A DNA stretch of 64,000 nucleotides from Ipomoea triloba. Lineage: Eukaryota > Streptophyta > Magnoliopsida > Solanales > Convolvulaceae. Shown in pieces: positions 20,123-31,314 of this stretch. Made by a program: the position numbers and the translations under genes. Where the stretch lies: NCBI RefSeq assembly GCF_003576645.1, contig NC_044916.1, positions 1,947,989-2,011,988 on the forward strand. The letters run 5' to 3'. A model generated the notes under the pieces. It had not been told where the DNA came from and did not search any database. It saw only the letters and a list, made by a program, of their open reading frames with translations. The stretch's first letter is position 1; each line of letters opens with the position of its first letter.

Positions 20123-20512
20123 TCAACAAGCTCTTGAAGGTTATGGGTGAGATATAGGGTAATTGGGGAGGGTTCTCAGCAATGAGCAGTGACTGCCGCG
20201 ACGGTGGCTGGTGGTAGTCGCGGCGTTCTGATGAATGAAAGGGGATTGAGGTTAAAGTGTTAAACCCTGACTCAAGAGTCTATTATAGGCAAAGTAACAT
20301 CTACATATTAATCTATTATAACATATTGACAGTAGAACACATTAGATATTAATCTATTATAACATATTAACAGTAGAGTACATTAGATATAACATATCTG
20401 ATAATTATTAACCAAAATCTTATAATTGCAGCGTGCGGCAGCAGCCGAGGCCTGCAGCCCACACCAGTGGCTGCTGTAGCGGCCGCAGCTGGCAGCACCA
20501 GCAGCCACAGCA
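20123..20512 (-). promoter_or_regulatory. Upstream flank of the GAR synthetase gene
   Basis: Contains the 5' UTR/promoter of the minus-strand gene. At about 20307-20397 a unit of about 45 bp (core TTAATCTATTATAACATATT) occurs twice in tandem, followed by a GC-rich CAG/CTG-rich patch at 20430-20510. Confidence 0.45.
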
Positions 20513-21300
20513 GGGGTGAGCAACGGTCGGTAACCGACCCCAAAAAACCGATTGAAACTTTTTACCATCATAGCCGACCAAAACCAACCAAAGTAAGTGC
20601 TGCAAATGCTATAACCGAAAGAATAACAAATAATTCCACAATTAATAATTAAAAATTCTAATGTGCAATACTACATAATTCAAATCCAAAATAAATAAGT
20701 AGACAAAATGTTTTAAAGCCAGTGTCCAGTACATTAATATTTTTTGAATTGAAACTTAGAATGATGATAGAAACATTGTCCAGTACCCAGGATTAGAAAC
20801 AATGTAGAGCTGTCATGAATTTAAACTTACAATGATGATAGTTTTAAGATCAATTATGTTTTAACAATACTAAAAATAAAGAACATAGAGCAAAATTAGT
20901 AGTAGCAGGCTAGCAGCAGCAGTGAGCAGAAGCAGAAATAGTAGCAAAGTCAAAAAAATTAAACTAAAGACAAATAATTAAACTAAACATGAACAGAGAG
21001 TTAGAGACTTCATTGTTAAAGATAACTAACCAAATATGTAAAAAATTTACCGGAGAATGACCGGAGTTTCGCCGAGCGCGGAGGGCGTGAGGAGGTGAGA
21101 GACGAGGGAGAAACCAGTGAGACTGTGAGAGACGATAAACGAGGGCGGAAGAGCGGAGAAGTCGAGAGTCCGAGACGGAGAGACCGGAGAGTGGAGAAGC
21201 TGAGAAGCGGAGAAGGGTAGGGCTAATGGGCTATTGGATATTTGGATTGGGCTAAATATTATTTGTTTTGGGCTATTGGCATACTAGAAGCAGCACTATT
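20513..21300. mobile_element. Probable non-autonomous hAT element, right end unclear
   Basis: The left boundary, near CAGGGGTGAGCAACGGTCGG, has the sequence style of plant hAT termini. The interior is AT-rich, then carries a purine-rich GC-rich block (21050-21230: repeated GGAGA, GAGAGACG). The block ends near a TA microsatellite (21309-21336), which may have replaced the right terminus. No target-site duplication was identified, so the classification is tentative. Confidence 0.35.
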
Positions 21301-22600
21301 GTTTTGGGCTATATATATATATATATATATATATATGTAATGTGTGTGTGAGAGAGAGGGGTCATGTGAGGGCAATTTACATCATGGACCAGGGTTCACA
21401 TAACATTATCGATCATGAATTGAAATGATGAAATACATAATTCATACTCATAAAATACAAAATTTCATAACACAAAATACAAAAAATCATAACACAAGAC
21501 ACAGTATTACAGGCCCTAGAATAAAACAAGGTACATAATTTATAATTGTAAGGTACATGACTTATTTGGATAAATATGGAGGATTAATGGGGTAACCCAA
21601 GCTATAATTGAGTTAGTCTTTTTGGTTCGAGCGATAAGTGGGACACCCTGGCTTATCTCCTTGGTTTGAATTAGTCAACTATTAGCAACTTAAGTTATGG
21701 TTTATCTTCTTGGTTATGAGCAATTTATGCTCCCTTATAGTCCTTTGCCGACTAAGATCACAATATAAAATGTACCTAATGCATACTATCAAGTAGTGGC
21801 TAAGGAATATTAATAATACAATTGGTATGTTTTTTGGACAAGGCAAGTAGTTGCTAACGATAATTGATAATACAATTGGTATTTTTTGGGCAACGAGGAA
21901 AATTCAAGGGTGTACACTAGCCACTAGGTAATAACCCATAAGTTACACTAAAAAAACCATATGCAACAGGTTCGAATAGCATGTGCTATATATTCAATTG
22001 AGAAACTTATAATCACTATCCAAAGATGTGCAGAGGATAAACCCTGTTACTGTACAATAACCACACACTAACCCCTATGCAACCAACTTGACCAAAAAAG
22101 TGTCTGCCAAGAATTTTGGGGTGTATAATGCTTTAGTAGAAGTCACATATAGATTGGCATGATAAAGCAATGCAAATGCATATGCAGTGATCAAACCCAC
22201 TTGCTAGCTGTAGGACCAAAAGCTCTGCATCATGCATTCAACTAGTTTTAAGTCACCACTTGAAAAACAAAGCAAACACATAAAATGGTCCATTAAATTC
22301 AGATATAGACACAGCTAGAAGGCATAAAAGGAACATTTCATTTCAGCAACACCCTTCATAACTACAACTATTCCCATAACTTGGGAAATTAGAATCTAAG
22401 CAAATCCGATTCTGATTCCCCTTCTTTAAGTTAAATAACTCGAAGAATGTCATCAACAACAAGCAATCTTTCAGAAACCCCAATCAGTCAAGTCAAGCCT
22501 AGAATTACCATCAGCCATAAGGCTATTACTCTATTGCCATATCCATAATGGGAACTATAGAGAGCATTCACACAATCCCATATTTTTGTATATACATTCA
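21301..22600. other. Intergenic repeat-rich DNA, no gene seen
   Basis: A (TA)n tract at 21309-21336 is followed by 21370-21560, which begins CATCATGGACCAGGGTTCAC and contains degenerate CATAACACAAAATAC repeats like those near 8.6-9.1 kb on the opposite strand. The remaining sequence to 22600 is unremarkable AT-rich DNA with scattered stop codons in all frames. Confidence 0.45.
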
Positions 22601-23344
22601 ACGAAAACAAAAGCATTCATTCGCCTGTAGAACTAAATATCTCGACAACCACCTATGGAACTAAATATCTTGATAACCACCTGAGTCAAAGGCGGGGAAG
22701 CCAGGAACAGTGCGTCCATGGCTCTCCTGATGAAAGGGACCGCAGCGAGTCAAAGTAAACACCCCGGTTAAAATTGTGGTGTTGATTGTGTGGTTGAAAT
22801 GACGCACCTGTCCTGTTTCCATCATCGTTATCAAATGTTCACCTCGCTGAACAGTAAACAACACGCCAATATCTTAGGTGTCAGGCGACTCAAAGTTCCG
22901 CTGAAGATCTTCAAATCTTGGCCTCAGCAACCTTGGCTCACTCCTGACCTGTTTGAGCGAAGAGTGCGGCCTCCAGCCACTAGAGGGTATACTTTTTAAT
23001 ATGGTAGACAACCAAGAATTTCACTGCAGAAGGATTCCAAGAAAACCACGGAAAGTAAGAGTCTGAAAAGAGTCAGCTCCCCGAATTAGAAATTTCATTC
23101 CTTGGGAAGGTGCGGGAGGAAGTTAAAATTACCAGCAGCTCATCAAAAACATATTGAAATATACCTACAAACGCAATGCTCCAGCACAAAAATAAAAATC
23201 GAATTGCAAAGTGTACAAAACGAGTGTGAACAATAGCTCGGGGAAGGATCACAGTAAAACAAGAACATAGAAGATTTTGTAAAACGGCAATAAATAGGGA
23301 GAAGGAAATTAAAAATCCATGTTAACATACCATAATTAACAAAA
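22601..23344 (-). other. Putative long 3' UTR of UPF3 with candidate introns
   Basis: This minus-strand stretch is less AT-rich than the neighbouring intergenic DNA. After the UPF3 stop a donor-like ATG|GTATGT occurs 14 nt downstream (23331/23330), and an acceptor-like TTCTGCAG lies at 23024/23023. A further donor-like CAG|GTCAGG is at 22949/22948. No conserved protein is encoded. Long or spliced 3' UTRs are of interest in NMD-factor genes, several of which are reported to be NMD-autoregulated. The splice sites here are inference. Confidence 0.4.
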
Positions 23345-26300
23345 TTAAGAACCAGAACTTGACCTTTGGACCCATACTTGCTTCTGCATTAGCATTAAGT
23401 CATAACAAAGATGTTATCATGACTGAATGAATTGCATCCCATGGAAAACAATTTTATAACTTCGAAACCATAATTCTCAAAGAAAGCAAACTCACCTCAT
23501 GGCCACGGGAACCATATCCAGAAGGACCTCCCCTTCTCGATGGTTTTCCTTCACCAACTGAAGTGCCATCAGCATCTTTCATACCATGTGCTGATCCACG
23601 CCGAGCACCATGTCGGTATATACCTAAATTGATCAGAAAGTTGTGTAAGTTACCAAGCACACACAATCCTTAAAAATAAATAAAATTAAAAATTAAATAG
23701 CAGATAACAAATAACCATTATCGACTGATGAATGAGAATTGCGTCCACTTCCAACGGGTCTATAGTCTCCAGTCCGTGCAATTGATGTATCCTTTTTTAT
23801 TTCCAGATGCCCACCTAGATATTGCAGTAGCATAAAAACTTGAGTAATTTTTAATAATAAAGACCAAACTGAACCCTACCATAATGATTCACAATTTCGC
23901 ATATATGAACACCCAAAGCTTTATTAGAAGGTAAGTAAACTGTACTGATTTCAATTTTCCAGCAGAAAAAATTAGCATCACCGTTTTTAGAAGTGTCAAA
24001 ATATTATATTGAGCAGACCTTCAGTAGAATCTTGCACTTCGGTGGATTGGTTGGACGAAGACAAATGTTCATCACCTGCTTGTGAGCTATTAGAACGACG
24101 AAGTGGCGTCCAGACACCACGATCAGGCTTATCCCTACTCCTTGTACGTTTCTCCAGCTTCTCTATGTGGATATTGTGTGGTTCATTCCCAGTAACTTTA
24201 TCCTCATGTGATCCATTACAATCCTTCTGAGATAACTGCATCGTTGGTGGCCTAGGAGGTTTTATGTCCCTGTCCTGGATTTCTTGTTCTGATTGAACTG
24301 CAGAAGATAATTGATTCTGGTGAGCGTCCTTGAGAAGTATACTTTTAACTATTCTCCTGCTAGCCTCATGTCGTTGATTCGGCCTAGGAGCAGACGAATT
24401 GAGCATATTTTGGAGAGCAACTTCTTTTTCCTTTCCTTTGGTCAGCAAGATTTTCTTCCCACTGTCAGCAGTTCCAGAACCTCCTGAGACAAAATCAATG
24501 GGTTTCATCGCAACGGTAAAAAAGTTTTTTTCCAAGGTTGTGGAAGAGAAATATTCAGTTATAAGTAGGCACGTGGCTACTTATGACAAGGAGTTCATTA
24601 AAAACCACATGGATGAAGCACAAGTAGACACATACCACTTTCACCATGTGCTGGGGCCACTCCATATGCATAAGGCGAAGTACCCGACTTGTCAGAGAAC
24701 TTTTGACCATCACGTTTTGTTATAAGAATGTATGATTTCTCCTTGCCACTTACAACCTTAGAACTGTCCCGTGGAACATACTGTGTAAATCACAAGACTT
24801 GGTTAGCAATAGACTTGTCTGTTTGGGTGGGTGACGCTTAAAACTATCTCATTTCAAAAATGCTTGCCTATTATAATATCTTTATTCTCATTTGAGCTAC
24901 CTGACTGTTTAATGTTTATTCAATTGGTCTGTATAATAAGGAGTAAAAACTCTGAACCTTTAAAACATAGCAGGTCTTAATCCTTTTTAGAAGAAAACTT
25001 ACCAATATAGTTGAGAAGAGTGTAGTTTCAAGGGACGGTTAAATGTAATGAATAACAAACACAGTACACCCACAAGCAAAGGAATGATTACCAAGAAAAA
25101 TAAATATAAAATCAATTGTCATAGAAAAATGATAGAACTGCATACCATTGTTTTTGAAGTCCTCCTCTTCTCAGAGCCTCGTTTAGATGCACTAGAGCTA
25201 GGACTTCCCGATGATGCTCCACCAACCCTTCTGGTTGATTTCCCACTAGGTACAGCCCTCTGTCAAACCAAGAAAGAAAATGATTAATTGGATTTGGTTA
25301 CACTTTGAAATATTCAAAACCAAATTCATCCCGATATTATCAATTGTCTGTTTATGGCGGACAACCGAAGTAGCTGATGCTGGAAGAAATAAAGGCAAAT
25401 GGGCTTGATATCAGTGAAAGATATCCTACCCGAACTCCAGTCTTTACAGCTCTTTTTTGACGCACATACTCCATTAGGGGAGTAATTATAAGAGCATCCT
25501 TGGCAGCAACTGAAAACCAAAAATAGGAAAACTTTTAATACCATGTGACCTAAATTCCAATCACAATCAACTCTAGACATCTCAATTTAGAAATTTAAAT
25601 TAATCAGCATGTGTACTCTAACTAACCAGTTCGTTCAGCTTCCCTCCTTTCTAATTGTATCTCTGCACTTGGAAGATACTCAACAGGTTTTGCAATAAAT
25701 TCAAGGAACTCCATATATTCAGGATCTACAAGTCCATCAAATTATAAGTGATTGCAGAAATAAAGGGAATAGTATGTATGCCACAAGCAATTACCATATC
25801 AATTGAATACCTTTCAATATAGACCCATCACGTCCATCTTTCTTAAATCCCTGCTTTGGAACAAGCTGTGAAGGAGCATACTCAACAATTGTTTTAAATT
25901 GAGTCCCTGATATGCAAAAATGAACATATCTATCATAGAATGGAAATTATAGATGACAGGCAATTCGAGAATTACTTTTGTTAGAATCTAAGATTGGGCG
26001 AAGGTCAGTCAATCGGGCTATAATGCACATGGGCCAAACCACACTAAAAGACTGAATCCAATCAAAAAGCTAGTGTAGCCCATGGCTTTATAAACCCATA
26101 TGTTCTCTCTTATTTTTTCAATGTGGGACTCTTAACAACTTTGCATGGAAATGAACAAGGTAGGAAACAAATAACTGAAGAACCCAACAATACAGGAGGA
26201 CCAAATAGACAGCCTTGTACAAAATAAAAGACGAGCAAATTTGAACAGAGAGAGGTAATTGTCAAGTATATCTTTTATGTGTGATTGGCAATTACCTTTC

Positions 26301-27685
26301 TCATTAACAAATAAATGTCCATTAAAGAAATCTGCAAACTCAACAACATCTTCAGGTCTCTTAAATTCAACATAGGCCCTTGAATAAGTTTGTTGTTTCT
26401 GGCTGCAAAAGCAATTGTTGCAAAAAAAGAGGCATCAGTAATATCTTTCCGAATTATTTTTTTAAAAAAATGTCATAGTTACGAACTTGACTTATTACAC
26501 AATAATCTGCCTCAGATTGAAAGTATATAAATTGAATCTCTGATTATGACAAGGATGCATCTTGTAATACTCATTGTTAGCATAGAAAAAAAAAAAGTAA
26601 AAAAGAGTTGAGATTCAAAACGGAACAATGTAAATAGTACCAACGTAACATTTAATTAAGAAATTACATCACCAAATGAACAACCTAATAAATAAATATC
26701 CTCACCCAGTCACCCCCACCCCCCACCCAAAAAAAAAATGGCATCCAAGGAGTGGTCAGCCATTCCGACTTTATGAGCATATCTAGAAAACAATAATAAC
26801 AAGAGTTTCAAGTACCGACAATCATAATAAATTTGATAAAGATAGCCAAAATAATTTGATGTGTACTCATTGCATGACAATCTTACAGTCCAGAACAAAG
26901 CCAATAACAGACTAGGACCACTCTAAGTATAAGAAGGTAAAGACATGCCCAAATCCAACAGCACGAGAGAACCCAAAATAATTGCCGCCATTTAAAATAG
27001 GCATGAAACTCCTTTTTTTCAACCCATAAATCAGTAAAGGTGTGTTCTAATCCTAAAATGGTATTTCCTCTATTTTTCCCTCCATCCCCATGACCACCAT
27101 TACTCCCAAAAACAAAACACCTTCCCCAAGAAATGCAAGCCTACATCACCATGCCCAATCCCCAGCTCCAAAAAAGGAAAGTGACTCTTTAACATTGTCC
27201 CAATCCCCTGCTTGGAAACTCAAATTTAGCTCCACGTGCAAATGCTTCTCCAAACTTTCAACTTTCATATATCCACCCCATACAAAGCATAAAGACATAC
27301 TCTGATGCTAAATTCCTAAACATCTTCCAAAGTTTAATATCCCAACTAAATGACTTCAAAAGTCAGCACAACCTCGTAGATACAGAATCAGTCATCAATT
27401 ATAGCAATATACGGCACAACTCGAGATGAAAACAGGATCCCATATCCAAAATAACAATCGAGAAGGAATAACACTTGTCGGTAATAAGAGACGATGAAAA
27501 AACACCATATATCAAGTTATACAATGAAGAAAAAACTCAAAAGACCTGATTTTTCCGGGGTGAAAAGAGAGCCAGTTGTAGCGGCCAGAGAAGCGAGAAT
27601 CAACTTTCTCTAGGAGCGTGGCCTGTTGAAGTGTGGGCGGCAAGTGCCGCAACACCACTTTGGCTCGATCCAAAGGAACCTTCAT
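23345..27685 (-). CDS. UPF3: Regulator of nonsense transcripts UPF3 (SMG-4/UPF3 domain)
   Basis: Core nonsense-mediated decay factor that bridges UPF2 and the exon junction complex. Eleven exons (minus): 27685-27546, 26402-26296, 25906-25811, 25725-25627, 25509-25430, 25259-25146, 24780-24636, 24483-24019, 23814-23716, 23623-23496 and 23383-23345. They total 1512 nt, or 503 residues. The RRM-like SMG-4/UPF3 domain fills the first roughly 170 residues: KVVLRHLPPTLQQATLLEKV, RYNWLSFHPGK, YSRAYVEFKRPEDVVEFADF, FKTIVEYAPSQLVPK and PEYMEFLEFIAKPVEYLPSA. The remainder is basic and disordered (Ser/Arg/Lys-rich). The C terminus VGEGKPSRRGGPSG ... KQVWVQRSSSGS matches the conserved end of plant UPF3. 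The last exon codes for only 12 residues plus the stop. Confidence 0.94.
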
Positions 27686-28140
27686 GCGCCAAACTGGAAG
27701 CTCGAAACCCTAGGCCTACTGAATCGACTCAAAAACAAATAAAAATAGGGAGAAGAACAATATATCACCAAAAAGAACCGATAGACCCTCCAGAAATCAC
27801 ATTTTCTCAGCGTTATCAAAGGATCAACTAAATTTCTTGAGGCCTATTTTCCGATTCAAATCCGTATGACAATGCATTAGAGAGAGAAAGTCGAACGGAG
27901 ATATGGCAGACCAACGGGATTACGAGACTGAGGATTTTGTGTACGTGTGTATATATATATGGTATATGTTATACGTGTTATACGATTTTTATACGTACAG
28001 TTGCGCTTGTTTTCTTCAGTATAGAGAAAAAAAATTATTCCTAAAATTTAAAAAATAATAATACTCCGTAATAGTCATTTTATTCTATTAATTATGTTAT
28101 AATGATATATTGGATTATTGAAACGTGGTAAAAAAAAATA
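27686..28140 (-). promoter_or_regulatory. 5' UTR and promoter region of UPF3
   Basis: Leader with telo-box-like GAAACCCTAGG just upstream of the ATG, then AT-rich promoter DNA with TATA-like stretches near 27945-27960. No other gene seen. Confidence 0.4.
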
Positions 28141-28507
28141 GGAAAAAGTGTCAAATAGGCCACTGAACTTGTAGCTTTTGTGCAATTGGGTCATTGAACT
28201 TAAAAAGTGTGCAATTCAACCATCAAACAAGCAAAATTTGTGCAATTAGACTATTTTTACAAAAAATTTTAATTCAATTTGAATTAAAAACATTTCAATA
28301 TTGACTCCCAACTAGTATGGTATAAGAAAATGCCACTCTTAATACATATATGTTAGTAATATAATTGGATTTTACCAGAAAAGTTTTGTAAAAATGGTCC
28401 AATTGCACAAATTTTGTTTGTTTAATGGTTGAATTGCACACTTTTTAAGTTCAATGGCCCAATTGCACAAAAACGATAAGTTCAGTGGTCTATTTGACAC
28501 TTTTTCC
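28141..28507. mobile_element. Long-TIR foldback MITE, Mutator-like
   Basis: The element is 367 bp. The left arm starts GGAAAAAGTGTCAAATAGGC and the right arm ends in its near-perfect complement (GACACTTTTTCC); the inverted repeats run about 115 bp with motifs such as TGTGCAATT. It is flanked by AAAAAAATA on both sides, consistent with a 9-bp Mutator-type duplication, although an A-rich duplication is weak evidence. Confidence 0.7.
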
Positions 28508-28977
28508 AAAAAAATATTAAAAATGTTCAATTTGAATTGTGAACATTCCGTATGTAAATTTTGTATTTTAAATTTAGGTCCACATAATATTTTCTCATTA
28601 AATTTGTGACCTCATTTGGTCTCTTAATTATTTCTTTTACTCAAGTTTATATAATTAACATTGATAGATTGAAAATTTAGTATCTCAATTATTAAAGTTG
28701 TCAAAACAGGCTTAACCAGTTGAGTTAGTCTGTCTCGCTTGTCAACAATGTGGGACGGGTTTTGAATTTTATGACTATACTTTGGTTGATTTTTTAGCCT
28801 GCCCCAACCAAAATGGCAAGATTGGCGGGCTGACATTGAGCCGTCAAGCATGCCTACTATGTATACATTATTAATATTAGTGTATATATATACATCATTT
28901 TATATAATTATATATATATATATATGTTAATATATTTATTTATATTGAAAAATGTATTAGTAAATGGTACTCCGTAC

Positions 28978-29474
28978 TAGGGCTGTCAAAGTCCACCTCA
29001 TTAGGCTCGCCCCACCGCGGGCCCAATTTCTGGCGGGCTTTTGCGGGCATGCCCGTTAGACTCGCGGACTAAGATTCATACAACCCTAGCTCGTCCCGCA
29101 CGGGTTGGCGGGTGTGCGGTTGGCGGGCCCCGCGGACTTTTGGCTTTTTTTTTTATGTGTACACAAAATATTGTCTACACATGAATATAATATTCATGTC
29201 TACACGTACGCTGTGCACATGAATATGAATATATATTGATGTGTACTGTGTACACATCAATATATATATATATATATATTTATTTATTTATTTATTTATT
29301 TATTTATAAAAAAAAATATTGCGGGTCGCGAGCCAACCCGCAACCCGCGCAGGTCGCGGGACTTAGCGGGCTAGGCCCGCTTCTTCACAGGTCATTTTTT
29401 TTGTAGCCCTAACCCGCTCCACCGTGGGGCGGGGCGGGTCAGCCCGCGGGCTTCGGCCCACTTTGACAACAGTA
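28978..29474. mobile_element. Second non-autonomous hAT element, nested
   Basis: The left terminus TAGGGCTGTCAAAGTCC and the right terminus (reverse complement TACTGTTGTCAAAGTGG) are inverted repeats. The flanks CTCCGTAC and CTTAGTAC match at 6 of 8 positions. Both subterminal regions have GC-rich GGCGGG/CCCGC clusters. A (TTTA)n microsatellite sits at about 29279-29307. Confidence 0.65.
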
Positions 29475-29555
29475 CTTAGTACATTGTATAAATTATTTAT
29501 TATTGCCTTATAAATTCACATATTATGTATTTGAATATTTATTAACATTTATTAC

Positions 29556-30060
29556 TGATAGGGATTATTCCCTGGTCAAAATCTTTGATCGATCTCCTTT
29601 GACCAATCTATCTACTTTAACCGGTCTGTCCGACGCTCCTTACCGGCCTATCTAATGAGGCATGGATTGGTGTAAAAGTGAGCGTATAATAGCCTGGAAG
29701 GATCGAACTGGGCATTGTGCTTTGAGCCCTGTCTGGTGGGCCCTTAGATCCCACTCTCTCTACATTTGGCCCACAGACAAAGGGCCTAGCTATAGCCCAG
29801 TGCATGTCCGCCACGTGGCGATCATGCCGCAGGGTCGGTACTTGTGCCCCTAACACGCTATATATACAGCATTTAATGGTGAAGTGGGGACTTTTTTGGT
29901 TGTTGACTCTTAAATAATCATTTTAGCTCAAGAATCTCTAACCCACTACCGGGCTATAAGTAAGATATAAAGTCATTGTACCCGATTCATAATCAATATA
30001 CTTATTTTTGACCGTATTACCCTACGTTACTTCTTACGCCATCGTGTATTTACCATAACA
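29556..30060 (+). mobile_element. Probable solo LTR (505 bp)
   Basis: Starts TGATAGGGATTATTCC and ends TTACCATAACA (TG...CA form). The flanking pentamers ATTAC and ATTGC match at 4 of 5. It contains a TATA-like CTATATATACAGC near 29860 and a downstream GC-richer part, as in an LTR promoter. No internal retrotransposon sequence is adjacent, hence solo. Family not determined. Confidence 0.6.
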
Positions 30061-30347
30061 ATTGCTATATTATTTATTATTGTGTTCAACAAATTACAAG
30101 TACATTAATATATGTTTAAAACTTTAAATTATTCAAATTATTTTAGTATACACTTATTAACTTTTTTATATTAATTTTTATTTAAATTTAAAATTTTTAA
30201 ATTTAGCGGGCCTCCATTAAGGCCTGCGGGGCGGGGCGACCTACTTTAGACCCGTATTTTGGCAGGCTTTTTAACTTACCTTCACCATATGGCGGGTTTG
30301 AGCAGACCCCACCCCGTCGGCCGGTTTTGACAGCTTTTATCAATTAT

Positions 30348-31307
30348 GCTATTAATGGTAATTTGAGATGTACACCCTTAGACTATAATTCTCACACATC
30401 TATGAGCAACTTTGATTGGTTTACCTCTTTGTGATTCTTTGTTAACCTCAAGTAGTAGTGTGGGTTTCTCTCAACATCCATAAACTACATAAGGATAAAT
30501 TTACAAAATCGTATGTCATTGCTTTACCTTTAGGTATTTGGTTATTCAAATAAAATTAAGTCAATTAAAATTATCACTATATTATTATTCACAATAAAAA
30601 TATTGAGAATGCATTTAGAAAATTTTTATTCATGATACATTTTTAAAAATTATCTACCACGCTTGGTGCACGCATTATCTTCTCTCTATTTTCTCTGTAC
30701 GAATGTTGTTAAACGAGTGAGTCAATTCATGATTCTTCACAATCGTTGTCATTATATACATCTTTGTTATATGTTGCTTCACATTAATTGTCACTATACA
30801 TACTACTTCGCAATATATCTATGATATATCCCGCTTCACATTCGTTGTCACTATATGCATCGTAATCCATACTATTCCACATTACTTGACATTGTATACA
30901 TCTCCAATACATGCGACATCACATTATTTGTCACTTTATTCATCATAATACATATTGTTTCACATTCGTTGGCATTGTAAATATCATGATATATACAACT
31001 TCACGTTATTTGTTAATTTGTTATTGTATATATCACAATACACGTTGCTTAACATTATTTTGCCATTGTATGCATCTTGATACATGTTGATAGCATTTGT
31101 TATGACTATATACATCCTAATAAACGTGGCTTCACATCCTTTTTTATTGTATAAAGGCTCTCACTATATTGACGTTTATGGCATGCTTATTTTGTTCATA
31201 TTCTCGTGTTGAGCTAGTATAAACTTCGTTTTGTTAGGTTTCATTGTTGGATGGTTGGGTTAAACTATATCCTATGACCCCAACATATATTATTTGAATA
31301 TTTATTT
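30348..31307. other. AT-rich intergenic DNA with a repeated CACATTnnTTGnCATTGTAT motif
   Basis: No gene seen. From about 30735 to 31150 the motif TTCACATT(C/A)(G/T)TTGTCA followed by TATACATC recurs roughly eight times with a spacing of about 50 bp, a degraded minisatellite. Confidence 0.5.
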
Positions 31308-31314
31308 ATTTGTT

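Larger units (their letters stand above)
28693..30339. mobile_element. Non-autonomous hAT element carrying two later insertions
   Basis: The termini read TAAAGTTGTCAAAAC (left) and, reverse-complemented, TAAAAGCTGTCAAAAC (right). A perfect 8-bp duplication TCAATTAT flanks the element at 28685-28692 and 30340-30347. It contains GC-rich GGCGGG-type subterminal motifs and no coding frame. It hosts a second hAT element (28978-29474) and a solo LTR (29556-30060). Confidence 0.8.

Noticed and set aside
22661..22864. 67-codon minus-strand frame downstream of UPF3
   Set aside because: It does not continue the UPF3 protein, which has a clear conserved C terminus and stop at 23345; treated as possible 3' UTR.
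30735..31150. CRISPR-like spaced repeats
   Set aside because: Units are imperfect and the spacers are themselves repetitive; this is a plant nuclear minisatellite.
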